From: Lichenicola sp964247735
GTDB lineage: Bacteria; Pseudomonadota; Alphaproteobacteria; Acetobacterales; Acetobacteraceae
Length of the DNA stretch: 64,000 nucleotides
Assembly (NCBI GenBank): GCA_964247735.1
Contig: CAXTVS010000001.1
Coordinates: forward strand, 1-64,000
Direction: 5' to 3'
Made by a program: the position numbers and the translations under genes
Notes under the pieces: generated by a model
What the model saw: the letters and a program-made list of their open reading frames with translations, nothing else
The model's database searches: none
Told to the model about the DNA's origin: nothing
Part shown: positions 8,653 to 16,179 of the stretch, piece after piece
Position numbering within the stretch: position 1 is the first letter of the stretch
Layout: each line of letters begins with the position of its first letter

Positions 8653-9882
8653 TCAGCAGCCCAGCTCCCGGCGCTGCTCGACGATGCGCCAGTCGGGCTG
8701 CTTGTAGACGTCCTCGAACATCTCGCGCGTGTCCGGCTTGGACTGCCCGAGCGTGCCGACCGCCTCGCCCTGCTTGGCGGCGGCGCGCACCGCCTCCCGG
8801 CACTCGGCCTCGAGCGCCTCGTGCCTCTGCTCCGACCATTCGCCGCACCCGAGGAGGTGCGCCTTCAGCCGCAGCACCGGGTCGCCGAGCGGCCAGTGCG
8901 CCGCCTCATCGGCCGGACGATACCGGCCCGGATCGTCGCTGGTCGAGTGCCCGGCGGCGCGATAGGTGACGAACTCGATCAGCGTCGCGCCGCCGTTGCT
9001 CCGCGCCCGCTCCGCCGCCCACTGGGTCGCTGCGTATACCGCCAGGAAGTCGTTGCCGTCGACCCGCAGCCCAGGCAGCCCGTAGCCGATGGCCCGCGCG
9101 GCGAAGGTGGTCTCCTCGCCGCCGGCAATGCCCTGGAACGACGAGATCGCCCACTGGTTGTTGGTGATGCACAGGATGACGGGGGCTCGGTAGACCGAGG
9201 CGAAGGTCAGCGCCTCGTGAAAGTCCCCTTCCGCGGTGGTTCCCTCGCCGATGAAGGAGATCGCGATCTTGTCGTCGCCCTTGTAGGCCGATGCCATCGC
9301 CCAGCCCACCGCGTGGCCGAACCGGCTGCCCACGTTGCCGGACAGCGAGTAGAACCCGTACTCCCGGGCGGAGTACAGGATCGGCAGCTGCCGCCCCTTT
9401 AACGGGTCGGCGGCGTTCGAGTAGATCTGGTTGACCATGTCGAGCAGCGGATAGCCGCGCGCCAGGAGGTAGCTGACGATGCGATAGGTCGGAAAGCACA
9501 TGTCCTCCCGGCCGAGCGCCATGGACGGCGCGGCACCGAGCGCCTCCTCGCCGGTCGAGGTCATGAAGAACGAGGTCTTGCCCTGCCGGTGCGACTGGAA
9601 CATCCGCGTGTCGAACGCCCGGGTCAGCACCATCGCCCTCAACCCGTGCCGCAGCATGTCCGGATCGAGGCGGGGATCCCATGCGCCCACCGCGCGGTGG
9701 TCCTCGTCCAGCACCCGGACCAGCCCATAGGGCATGTCGCGCAGCCCGGCCTCTGCATCGAGCACGTCGGGACGACGCATGGCGTCCGCCGCCGGGACCG
9801 CGACGTGGCTGAAGTCCGGCCGCTCGCCCGGCCTGACCTTCGGCACCGGAACGTGGAGCGTCAGCCTGGGGCGGTTCGACAT
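8653..9882 (-). CDS. bkdA1: Branched-chain 2-oxo acid dehydrogenase E1 alpha subunit
   Basis: A 409-residue thiamine-diphosphate-binding subunit, first gene of the catabolic operon. The ThDP signature begins GEGTTAEGDFHEALTFAS and runs to the ITNNQWAIS segment, and the loop YRAAGHSTSDDPGRYR matches the conserved E1 alpha phosphorylation-loop region. An N-terminal extension of about 70 residues before the catalytic fold, with LHVPVPKVRPGERPDF, is typical of the bacterial BkdA1 type rather than the pyruvate dehydrogenase alpha type. The ATG at 9882 faces the divergent Lrp-type gene across 148 bases, the probable control point for the whole 9.7-kb operon. Confidence 0.94.
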   Translation of the reverse strand: MSNRPRLTLHVPVPKVRPGERPDFSHVAVPAADAMRRPDVLDAEAGLRDMPYGLVRVLDEDHRAVGAWDPRLDPDMLRHGLRAMVLTRAFDTRMFQSHRQGKTSFFMTSTGEEALGAAPSMALGREDMCFPTYRIVSYLLARGYPLLDMVNQIYSNAADPLKGRQLPILYSAREYGFYSLSGNVGSRFGHAVGWAMASAYKGDDKIAISFIGEGTTAEGDFHEALTFASVYRAPVILCITNNQWAISSFQGIAGGEETTFAARAIGYGLPGLRVDGNDFLAVYAATQWAAERARSNGGATLIEFVTYRAAGHSTSDDPGRYRPADEAAHWPLGDPVLRLKAHLLGCGEWSEQRHEALEAECREAVRAAAKQGEAVGTLGQSKPDTREMFEDVYKQPDWRIVEQRRELGC

Positions 9883-10030
9883 GACTCGGGACTTCCGGAG
9901 CGACGGAACAGGTATACGGACGGAGAGACTTGCACCAAAACCTGACCCGACGAATTGCTATTATCTGCTCAGAAAGGCAGGCACCCGCAATTGCATAGCC
10001 ATCTCGTGGCGTTGCGTAGGATGACATTCC
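9883..10030. promoter_or_regulatory. Divergent bkd/bkdR intergenic control region
   Basis: The 148 bases separate bkdA1 (leftward) from the Lrp-type regulator (rightward). On the minus strand a GATAAT -10-like hexamer lies at 9960-9965 with TTGCGG at 9985-9990, spaced 19 bases, a weak but plausible promoter for the catabolic operon. AATTGC at 9953-9958 and the palindrome GCAATTGC at 9988-9995 are candidate operator half-sites for the Lrp/AsnC protein. Assignment is from position and pattern only. Confidence 0.4.
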
Positions 10031-10483
10031 ATGGATGCGGTGGACCTCAAGATCCTCCGGCTGTTGCAGGAGCGTCCCGGCATCTCGGCTGTCGAGCTGG
10101 CGCAGAGGGTCGGGTTATCGCACACGCCCTGCTGGCGGCGCGTCAAGCAACTGGAAGCGAGCGGTGCCATCCTGGAGCGCGCCGTTATCCTCGACCCCAG
10201 GATCATGGGGTTCGACATCACGGTCTTCGCCAGCGTCAAGCTCAAGGCGCATGACGAGGAAACGCTGCTGGCAATGGAGCAGGCAGCGTGTGACCGGCAG
10301 GAGATCGTCGACTGCTTCTCCATGAGCGGGGAAAGCGACTATATCCTGCGCATCGTCGTCCAGAGCATCGCGAGCTATGAGGTGTTCCTGAAGAAGGTGC
10401 TGCTGCACCTTCCAGGCGTCGCATCGGTCAGCTCCCATTTCGCGTTGAAGTGCGTCAAGAAGACGACGCGGCTGCCGATCTAG
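10031..10483 (+). CDS. bkdR: Lrp/AsnC family regulator, BkdR-like
   Basis: A 150-residue feast/famine regulator. The N-terminal winged helix-turn-helix (residues about 3-50) has the family pattern DLKILRLLQ, SAVELAQRVGLSHTPCWRRVKQLEASG; the C-terminal RAM ligand-binding domain includes CFSMSGESDYILRIV and ends with the hairpin VASVSSHFALK. Divergent placement against a branched-chain keto-acid dehydrogenase operon is the classic BkdR arrangement, in which the protein activates the operon in response to branched-chain amino acids. That role here is by analogy. It starts with ATG, seven bases into a short stretch after the operator region, with no strong ribosome-binding site. Confidence 0.88.
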   Translation: MDAVDLKILRLLQERPGISAVELAQRVGLSHTPCWRRVKQLEASGAILERAVILDPRIMGFDITVFASVKLKAHDEETLLAMEQAACDRQEIVDCFSMSGESDYILRIVVQSIASYEVFLKKVLLHLPGVASVSSHFALKCVKKTTRLPI

Positions 10484-10561
10484 GATTGTCGCATCTGCCC
10501 GCATCCCCATGCGGAACGGGCATTCGGCGCGGCAGCGCGTTGCCGACGGGCAGGCAGCCGG

Positions 10562-10858
10562 CTAGGAAGCGGCACCCATGCTGCCCATGCCATGTGTCGT
10601 ATCCGATCCGGTGCTGATGGTCGCCAGCTTGATCGCCCGGTCCGCTTCCATGCCGAGGCGCACCTCCCCTTCCTCGACGGACGCGACCGCGCTGACCGGC
10701 AGGTAATGGTGGTGCTGGCCGGACCCGTCCGGATCGTCCTTCTTGGTCAGCTTGATCCGGTCCTCTTCCACCTTGTCGACGGTGCCGACATGGCCGCCGT
10801 CGCTGCCGACGACCGGCATGTGTTCCGTGATCTGCGAGGCAAGGGCGCTGCCGCTCAT
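10562..10858 (-). CDS. DUF2171 domain protein
   Basis: A 98-residue soluble protein matching the DUF2171 pattern, a PRC-barrel-like small beta fold: HMPVVGSDGGHVGTVDKVEEDRIKLTKKD followed (after a short loop) by HHHYLPVSAVASVEEGEVRLG. Such proteins are common in Rhizobiales and Rhodospirillales, often in stress contexts, but have no established biochemical role. It converges with the bkdR-like gene across 78 bases and is divergent to the polysaccharide locus. The Met/Gly-rich tail (THGMGSMGAAS) is beyond the domain. Confidence 0.75.
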   Translation of the reverse strand: MSGSALASQITEHMPVVGSDGGHVGTVDKVEEDRIKLTKKDDPDGSGQHHHYLPVSAVASVEEGEVRLGMEADRAIKLATISTGSDTTHGMGSMGAAS

Positions 10859-11187
10859 GCTGTCTCTCCATCATGCCGCGCGAGACTGCGCGTGCTCCTG
10901 GAACGGCCCAGGTGACGGCAGGATTGCTGCCACACGAAGGCGTCATGCCCGACGCCACGCAGGACCTGGCCCGACATCGTGCGCACGATCGGCATCATCC
11001 TGGCTGGAGCGCGGCCGGCAGGGAAAGGAAGTCGGCAGCCGGGCCGGTCGATGGCGAGGCCGGGGGCGCCCAGAGCCGGAGGTTGCCGAGGAGGAGACCG
11101 CGGCCGGCGGCACAGCCGGACCGGCTCGTTTACATTTACCGCCGCCGTCCCTAACACTTCGACAGTCGACCGGCCGGACATCACCTC
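10859..11187. other. Intergenic region before the polysaccharide locus
   Basis: A 329-base divergent spacer between the DUF2171 gene and the small membrane ORF. Open frames here have antisense-like, Arg/Pro-rich translations and no ribosome-binding sites. The last 80 bases (from about 11125) are less GC-rich (TTTACATTTACC, CTAACACTTCGACAG) and could hold the promoter of the rightward genes; no confident -35/-10 or -24/-12 pair was found. Confidence 0.4.
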
Positions 11188-11337
11188 ATGGACGCCATCC
11201 TGCTCCTGCTCGAATGCGGCGGCATCTTCCTCGTCATGACGTGGATGGCGAAGGGGCGCGGCGAGGCCGGGCTGCTGGGTTGGCGCAGGCCGGACGACCC
11301 GAAGCCGCAAGCCAGGGCCCGGCACTCGCGACGGTAG
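11188..11337 (+). CDS. Small single-pass membrane protein (49 aa)
   Basis: A 49-residue reading frame from ATG at 11188 to TAG at 11335-11337. The first 20 residues (MDAILLLLECGGIFLVMTWM) form one hydrophobic segment, followed by a basic, polar tail ending ARHSRR, which suggests an N-out/C-in or N-terminal anchor with cytoplasmic tail. It ends 12 bases before the O-antigen-ligase-like gene, so the two are likely co-transcribed. I do not recognise a family. Coding status is inferred from its position, hydrophobicity pattern and lack of a competing frame. Confidence 0.5.
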   Translation: MDAILLLLECGGIFLVMTWMAKGRGEAGLLGWRRPDDPKPQARARHSRR

Positions 11338-11349
11338 AGCGCCCAGGCC

Positions 11350-12792
11350 ATGCGCGATCTCGCCTTCCTCGCCTCCTGGCTCGTGCTGCTGCCGTTGTCG
11401 TTCCGCGGCGCCCAGTTCGGGGTGCTGCTGTGGGCGTGGACTTCCCTGCTGGCGCCCAACGACCTCCTGTACGGCATCGGCGTGTCGGTTCCGTTCGCCA
11501 AGGTGGCGGCGCTGCCGACGGTGCTGCAGCTCCTGTTCCGTCGCGATCCCGGCATCCGGCCTGGGCTCGACCGCACCGCGATCCTGCTGCTGGGGCTGGG
11601 TGCCGCCGCCCTGGTCGCGCAGGCCGCCTCGCCGATGCTGGACGCGTCGGCGGGCTGGGACCTGTGCGAGCAGTTCCTAAAGATCCTGGCGCTGGCGCTG
11701 GCGGTGCTGTGGTGCATCACCGACCGGATGCGGGTGCACGCGCTGCTGATGGTGGTCTGCCTCGGCATCGGCTACATCGCCGTCGACGAGGGCATCAAGT
11801 TCATCCTGTCCGGCAGCGCCCACAAGGTGCTGGGATCGCCGTCGATCGGCGACAACAACCAGGTGGCGCTGGACGTGCTGATGATCCTGCCGCTGCTGCA
11901 CTACCTGCACGGCACGGCGGCCTCGCGGGCGCTTCGCCTCGCCTGCCTCGGCACCGCCCTGCTGGGCGCGACCACGGTGGTCGCCACCTTCTCGCGCGGC
12001 GGCTTCGTCGGCCTCGTGATCGTGGGCATCGGCTCGGTCGCCGTCAGCCGGCGCAAGTCGCTGGCGATCCCGCTGCTGGCCTGCAGCCTGCTCGCCGGCA
12101 CCGCCCTGGTCGGCAGCGACTGGACCGCACGGATGCAGACCGTGCAGCAGGCAGACAGCGACGACTCCTTCATGGGCCGCATCCAGGCCTGGAAGGTCAG
12201 CCTGGGGGTCGCGCTCGACCGTCCGCTCACCGGCGGCGGCATGCACGCCATCCAGCACGGCGACGTGTGGGGCGCCCAGGCGCGGAACTTCCAGATGCTC
12301 GACATCGTGCCCAGCCTGCCGCTGGGCACGTTCCCGCGCGCCGCGCACAGCATCTACTTCGAGGTGCTGGGCGACATGGGCTTCACCGGGCTCGGGCTGT
12401 TCCTGCTGCTCGTCGCCTCTGCCTGGCGCGACGCCGGACTGGTCCGCCGCCTGGTGCGCGAGGCGGGCCGCCCGGAGCTGGAGTGGGCGAGCCGCCTTGC
12501 CGGCCACCTGCGCATCTCGCTGCTCGCCTTCATGGTGTCGGGCGGGCTGCTGAGTGCTGCCTATCGCGACGTCGACTACCTGTTGGTCAGCCTGCTCGCC
12601 GCGACCAGGCTGATCGTCCGACGCGCGGTCGGTGACGAGGCGGAGCGTCGGCCGGCCGGGCGCGATCCCCGGCCGGCCGGCCTGCTGCTGTCAGGCGCCG
12701 CCGCTCCCTGGCGTCAGCAGCACGCCCATCAGGGTGATGTGGGTGCCGTCGTTCAGGGTCACGCTGGTGTTGCCCGACGCCTGCGTCATTGA
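11350..12792 (+). CDS. O-antigen-ligase/Wzy-like membrane protein, exosortase A-associated
   Basis: A 480-residue polytopic membrane protein that begins MRDLAFLASWLVLLPLSFRG and continues with VLLWAWTSLLAPNDLLYG, the N-terminal pattern of the putative O-glycosylation ligase family tied to exosortase A systems (TIGR03097). About ten hydrophobic helices are visible, with the large periplasmic loop of Wzy/WaaL-type enzymes around residues 255-330 (TGGGMHAIQHGDVWG). It probably polymerises or ligates the repeat units of the locus polysaccharide. The last 50 residues or so are hydrophilic, Arg/Gly-rich and antisense to the convergent beta-helix gene, with a 102-base overlap; a lost stop codon or sequence error near 12650-12690 would explain this. 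Confidence 0.8.
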   Translation: MRDLAFLASWLVLLPLSFRGAQFGVLLWAWTSLLAPNDLLYGIGVSVPFAKVAALPTVLQLLFRRDPGIRPGLDRTAILLLGLGAAALVAQAASPMLDASAGWDLCEQFLKILALALAVLWCITDRMRVHALLMVVCLGIGYIAVDEGIKFILSGSAHKVLGSPSIGDNNQVALDVLMILPLLHYLHGTAASRALRLACLGTALLGATTVVATFSRGGFVGLVIVGIGSVAVSRRKSLAIPLLACSLLAGTALVGSDWTARMQTVQQADSDDSFMGRIQAWKVSLGVALDRPLTGGGMHAIQHGDVWGAQARNFQMLDIVPSLPLGTFPRAAHSIYFEVLGDMGFTGLGLFLLLVASAWRDAGLVRRLVREAGRPELEWASRLAGHLRISLLAFMVSGGLLSAAYRDVDYLLVSLLAATRLIVRRAVGDEAERRPAGRDPRPAGLLLSGAAAPWRQQHAHQGDVGAVVQGHAGVARRLRH

Positions 12793-15700
12793 GCCGATGC
12801 TCAGGCCGCCGAAGTTGACCCGGTCGATGCCGAGCCGGAACCCGGTGACGACGTCGGTGCCGCCGCCGTGCCCGGCCTGGAAGACGAAGGTGTTGGCCGC
12901 TCCGTAGCCCGCCTCGTGCACCGTGGTCGAGCCGCTGCCGAGGGTGACGGTTCCGCCATTGGCGGTCAGGGTGACGTCGGCGTGCCCGCTGCCGGCGGTG
13001 AAGCTGAGCCCGGCGCTGCCGCCGGTCAGGGTGATGTTGCCGCTGCCGGCCGTGACGTTGGCGCTGCCGTACTCGGCGTTGATCGACGCGGCACCCGTGC
13101 CGCCGATGAAGGTCAGGGCGCCCGGCCCCTGGTCGTAGGTCAGCGACCCGCTTCCGCCGTGCACGGTCTCGCCGTCGCCCGCGGTTGCGTCCTGGTCGAG
13201 CACGGACACGGCGCCGGTACCGCCGTAGACCTGCGCGTGGCCGGCATGCAGCGTGACGGTCTCGGTGCCGGAACCCGCCTGGATGGTGTCCGCGCCGCCG
13301 GAGGAGACGCTGGCGGCCCCGCCGACCGTCACGGCGGTGCCGGCCGTGGCCGTGGTGGCCAAGGCGATCGCACCGCCGTTGTCGCCGATGGAGGCGGCGC
13401 CCCCGGTGACGCTGGCGGAGGCGTGCGTGGTCCCGATCGTGAACGCTGCGGTCGCTGCGGTCTCGGCCACGTCGGTTCCGGCGTCCGCGGTGACGGTGGC
13501 GACCGCACCCTTGGTGACGATGACCGCATCGCCGCCGCCGCCGCCGACCAGGGTATCGTGTCCGCCCAACGTGATTTGGCTGTTCCCGATGCCGTCGTCG
13601 ATCACCGCGTTGCCGTAGGCGGTGATGACCTGGTTGCCGCTGCCGCCCGTGATCGTGTCGTTGCCGTAGCTCTGCACCACGTCGCCGCCGGCCAGCTGCA
13701 GCAGGTCGGTCGCCCCGGCCGCGGTGGTGATGGTGTTGGCGCCGCCGCCGTCGGTGGCGAGGTAGGTCAGGCCGCCAGTGCCGCCGCTGATGCTTTCGCG
13801 CGATCCGCCATGCACGGTCAGGTGGCCGCTGCCGCCGAGCACGGTGTTGCTGCTCAGGTCGAGCTCCAGCGTGTTGGCCTGCGTGCCGCCGACATAGGTG
13901 ATGTTGCCGGTGTCGCCGTTGAGGGTCACGTCGCCGGCCGCCGCGTAGACGGTGGCACCTGCGGTGTCGCCGCGGCCGAACACGGACAGGCTGCCGGTGC
14001 CGGCATGGATGACGGACTTGCCGCTGACGATGACGGTGTCGTTGCCGGACCCGGCGGTGATGGTGTCGGCGCCCAGGCTGGTCACGTTGAAGGTGCCCAG
14101 GCCCAGCGAAAGGTCGGTGCCGACCGGACCGGAAGCGGTCGAGATCTGCGTCTGGCCGCCGTAGACGCTGACGACCGCGGCGCCACCCACCATCGTCAGC
14201 GACTCCGCGGCGCCGCCCTCCGTGATGGAGATGCCGGCCCTGCCGCCGTCGTTGGACACGATCAGGTTGCCGAGCGGTCCGGTGATGCTGGCGGTACCGG
14301 TGGCGCCGATCGAGACCTGCGGGTTGCCGCCGTTGCCCGTGATCGTGGCGGTGCCGTTCACGGTCCACTGGTTGTCCGCATCGCCGTCCGAGATCGTCGC
14401 GGTGCCGTTGATTACGCCGGTGATGTTGCCGCCGCCGGTCCTGATGGTGTCGTTGCCCTCGCTGTCGATCAGGTCCTGCCCGACCACGGTGATCGAGTTG
14501 GTCGAGCCCTTCGCGGTCGTGATGGAGTTGCCGCCGGAGGTCGGGCTCTCGGTGAACACCATGCCGCCGCCGCCGCCGATCGCGATCACGTGGCCGCCCG
14601 AGGCATAGGCCGTCAGCAACCCGCCGCCGCCTTCTACGGCCTGGATCGTGCTGCCGTCCAGCGTGATGCTGTGCGGTAGGTCGTCGGTGTAGACCACCGT
14701 GTTGCCCGGCAGCACGCCGGACTGGGTGATGTTCGGCAGCGGATTGCCGTTGCCGTTGACGTTGCCGGTGCCGGTGGCCGGACCCTGAACCAGCTGGGCT
14801 GCCGTCAGGTTGTCGAACCTGTTGTTGTTGATGGTGGCGCTGATGGCGGTCTGGTTCAGCACCGCGACCGTTTGCGGCCCGAGGTCGTTCTCGAACGTGT
14901 TGCCGGAGATGGTGAGCGACGACCCGGCATAGGGGATGCCCTCGCCGCCGAAGTGGACCATCGCGTCGTTCTCGGACTCGGGGCCCTTCTCGATGACGTT
15001 GCCGGTCAACGTGTCCTTGCCGCCGTCGGGCAGGTCGATGTCGTAGCTCGCGGTGCCGGTCGGACCATCGCGGAAGGTGTTGTCGGTGATGACGTTGACG
15101 AGCGCGCGGCTCTTGAACTCGTGCCCGACCACCGCGCCCTCGAACACGTCTTTCGTCGCGGTGAGACTGGTAACGTCGCCGACATAGAGGTTATGGGTGT
15201 AGCCGCTGCCGGACCCGTTGTCGGAGAAGGTCGAGTCGGTGATGGTGATGGTGTTGGTCGTCAGGTTCGACAGCACCGGGTTGGCGAGGATGCCGTCCTG
15301 GTTGTGGCTGAAGGTGTCGTTGTCCAGCACCATGACGCCGCCCTCGTAGCGTATCCCGGCGCCGTTGCCGCCGTCCGCGTCGTCGATGGCGGCACCCGAG
15401 AAGGACAGGTTCTTGATCGTGACGTCGTCGTCGACGGTCAGGATGCCCTTCAGGTTGGTCGGCGGCTCGGTGGCGACGAAGCTGGCGATGCCGCCGACGC
15501 CCTCGACGGTCACGTCGGCCGTTACGGTAGCAAAATCATTGACATACGTGCCGGCCTTGACGGCGATTGTGTCGCCGTCATGCGCCGCGGCGAGTGCTGC
15601 CGACAAGGTGGCATATTCTTCCCCGCTGCCAACGGTGAGCACGTCGGAGGTCGCAAGCGGAACCGGCACGACCGTTGCGGCAGCAACCGGATTTGCGATC

Positions 15701-15882
15701 GTCGCGCCAAGGCTCGCGTGCGATGCGTCGTCAGCCGGTTGCGATCCCGTCGCGTCGTCGGAAGCCTGCATGGTGTCGGAAGACGCGAAATACTGCGGTG
15801 CAGTATCGGCTTTCGACGAGGGATGCGTCAGGGCAGTCGACGCAGTGGCATGCGCCGGGACGACGTTCGGATTGTGGGACAC
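12691..15882 (-). CDS. Large right-handed beta-helix protein with RTX-like repeats and type I secretion tail
   Basis: A 1063-residue protein with no N-terminal signal peptide. After a low-complexity leader of about 80 residues comes a parallel beta-helix/pectate-lyase-like region (about 85-380: VGSGEEYATLSAALAAAHDGDTI, NGAGIRYEGGVMVLDND, HNQDGILANP, GHEFKSRALVNVI). Residues about 390-950 hold Gly/Asn/Thr-rich repeats of the GSGNDTV type. The C-terminus (FVFQAGHGGGTDVVTGF, NFGGLSIG, VTLNDGTHITLMGVLL) is the hydrophobic-acidic tail typical of ABC-type (type I) secreted proteins. The GTG at 15882 follows GAGAG. Its N-terminal half is paralogous to the protein at 60106-61083. A secreted polysaccharide-binding or -modifying (epimerase/lyase-like) role fits the locus but no catalytic residues can be assigned. 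No type I transporter genes are present here. Confidence 0.82.
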   Translation of the reverse strand: MSHNPNVVPAHATASTALTHPSSKADTAPQYFASSDTMQASDDATGSQPADDASHASLGATIANPVAAATVVPVPLATSDVLTVGSGEEYATLSAALAAAHDGDTIAVKAGTYVNDFATVTADVTVEGVGGIASFVATEPPTNLKGILTVDDDVTIKNLSFSGAAIDDADGGNGAGIRYEGGVMVLDNDTFSHNQDGILANPVLSNLTTNTITITDSTFSDNGSGSGYTHNLYVGDVTSLTATKDVFEGAVVGHEFKSRALVNVITDNTFRDGPTGTASYDIDLPDGGKDTLTGNVIEKGPESENDAMVHFGGEGIPYAGSSLTISGNTFENDLGPQTVAVLNQTAISATINNNRFDNLTAAQLVQGPATGTGNVNGNGNPLPNITQSGVLPGNTVVYTDDLPHSITLDGSTIQAVEGGGGLLTAYASGGHVIAIGGGGGMVFTESPTSGGNSITTAKGSTNSITVVGQDLIDSEGNDTIRTGGGNITGVINGTATISDGDADNQWTVNGTATITGNGGNPQVSIGATGTASITGPLGNLIVSNDGGRAGISITEGGAAESLTMVGGAAVVSVYGGQTQISTASGPVGTDLSLGLGTFNVTSLGADTITAGSGNDTVIVSGKSVIHAGTGSLSVFGRGDTAGATVYAAAGDVTLNGDTGNITYVGGTQANTLELDLSSNTVLGGSGHLTVHGGSRESISGGTGGLTYLATDGGGANTITTAAGATDLLQLAGGDVVQSYGNDTITGGSGNQVITAYGNAVIDDGIGNSQITLGGHDTLVGGGGGDAVIVTKGAVATVTADAGTDVAETAATAAFTIGTTHASASVTGGAASIGDNGGAIALATTATAGTAVTVGGAASVSSGGADTIQAGSGTETVTLHAGHAQVYGGTGAVSVLDQDATAGDGETVHGGSGSLTYDQGPGALTFIGGTGAASINAEYGSANVTAGSGNITLTGGSAGLSFTAGSGHADVTLTANGGTVTLGSGSTTVHEAGYGAANTFVFQAGHGGGTDVVTGFRLGIDRVNFGGLSIGSMTQASGNTSVTLNDGTHITLMGVLLTPGSGGA
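12880..14680 (-). repeat. Degenerate coding repeats of the beta-helix/RTX-like protein
   Basis: Within the large secreted protein, short units of about 15-25 codons recur with variants of GSGNDTV, GGTGxVSV and GGSGxLTY. On the nucleotide level they show as repeated ccgccgg/gtgatg-rich blocks. They are protein-level repeats within one reading frame, not an array of conserved DNA repeats. Confidence 0.6.
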
Positions 15883-16179
15883 TGATGCTCTCCGATCAGG
15901 CGTCCTGCCGGTGGCACATCAGTCCACGGGAGGCAGGGATCAGGACGCGCTGGTGAACCTGGCGGCAGGACAACGATCCAGACCAGGACTCAACCGTTAC
16001 ACAATCGTAAACACCGAGTCCAGGACTTTATCGGCATTTTCACGATCGAGCCGGACAACCCGGCGGGCGACAAGAACGGCGTGGGAGCGGCGGCGTCAAG
16101 TGCCCTTTACACGTTCGTTGCAGGAACGGCGGAACTCGCCTATACGATGTGCCGGTCGCCGCAGGAGACAACGAAGCGC
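15883..16179. promoter_or_regulatory. Divergent intergenic region between beta-helix protein and amidotransferase
   Basis: 297 bases with a noticeably less GC-rich core (about 15990-16060: CGTTACACAATCGTAAACACC, GGACTTTATCGGCATTTTCACG). It must contain the leftward promoter for the beta-helix gene and the rightward promoter for the amidotransferase gene. I could not find a convincing -24/-12 or -35/-10 pair, so no individual site is called. Confidence 0.35.

Noticed and set aside
12868..14679. Repeated GC-rich blocks resembling a CRISPR or satellite array
   Set aside because: The repeats are degenerate, unequal in length, lack spacers, and are explained by protein-level repeats in one reading frame.
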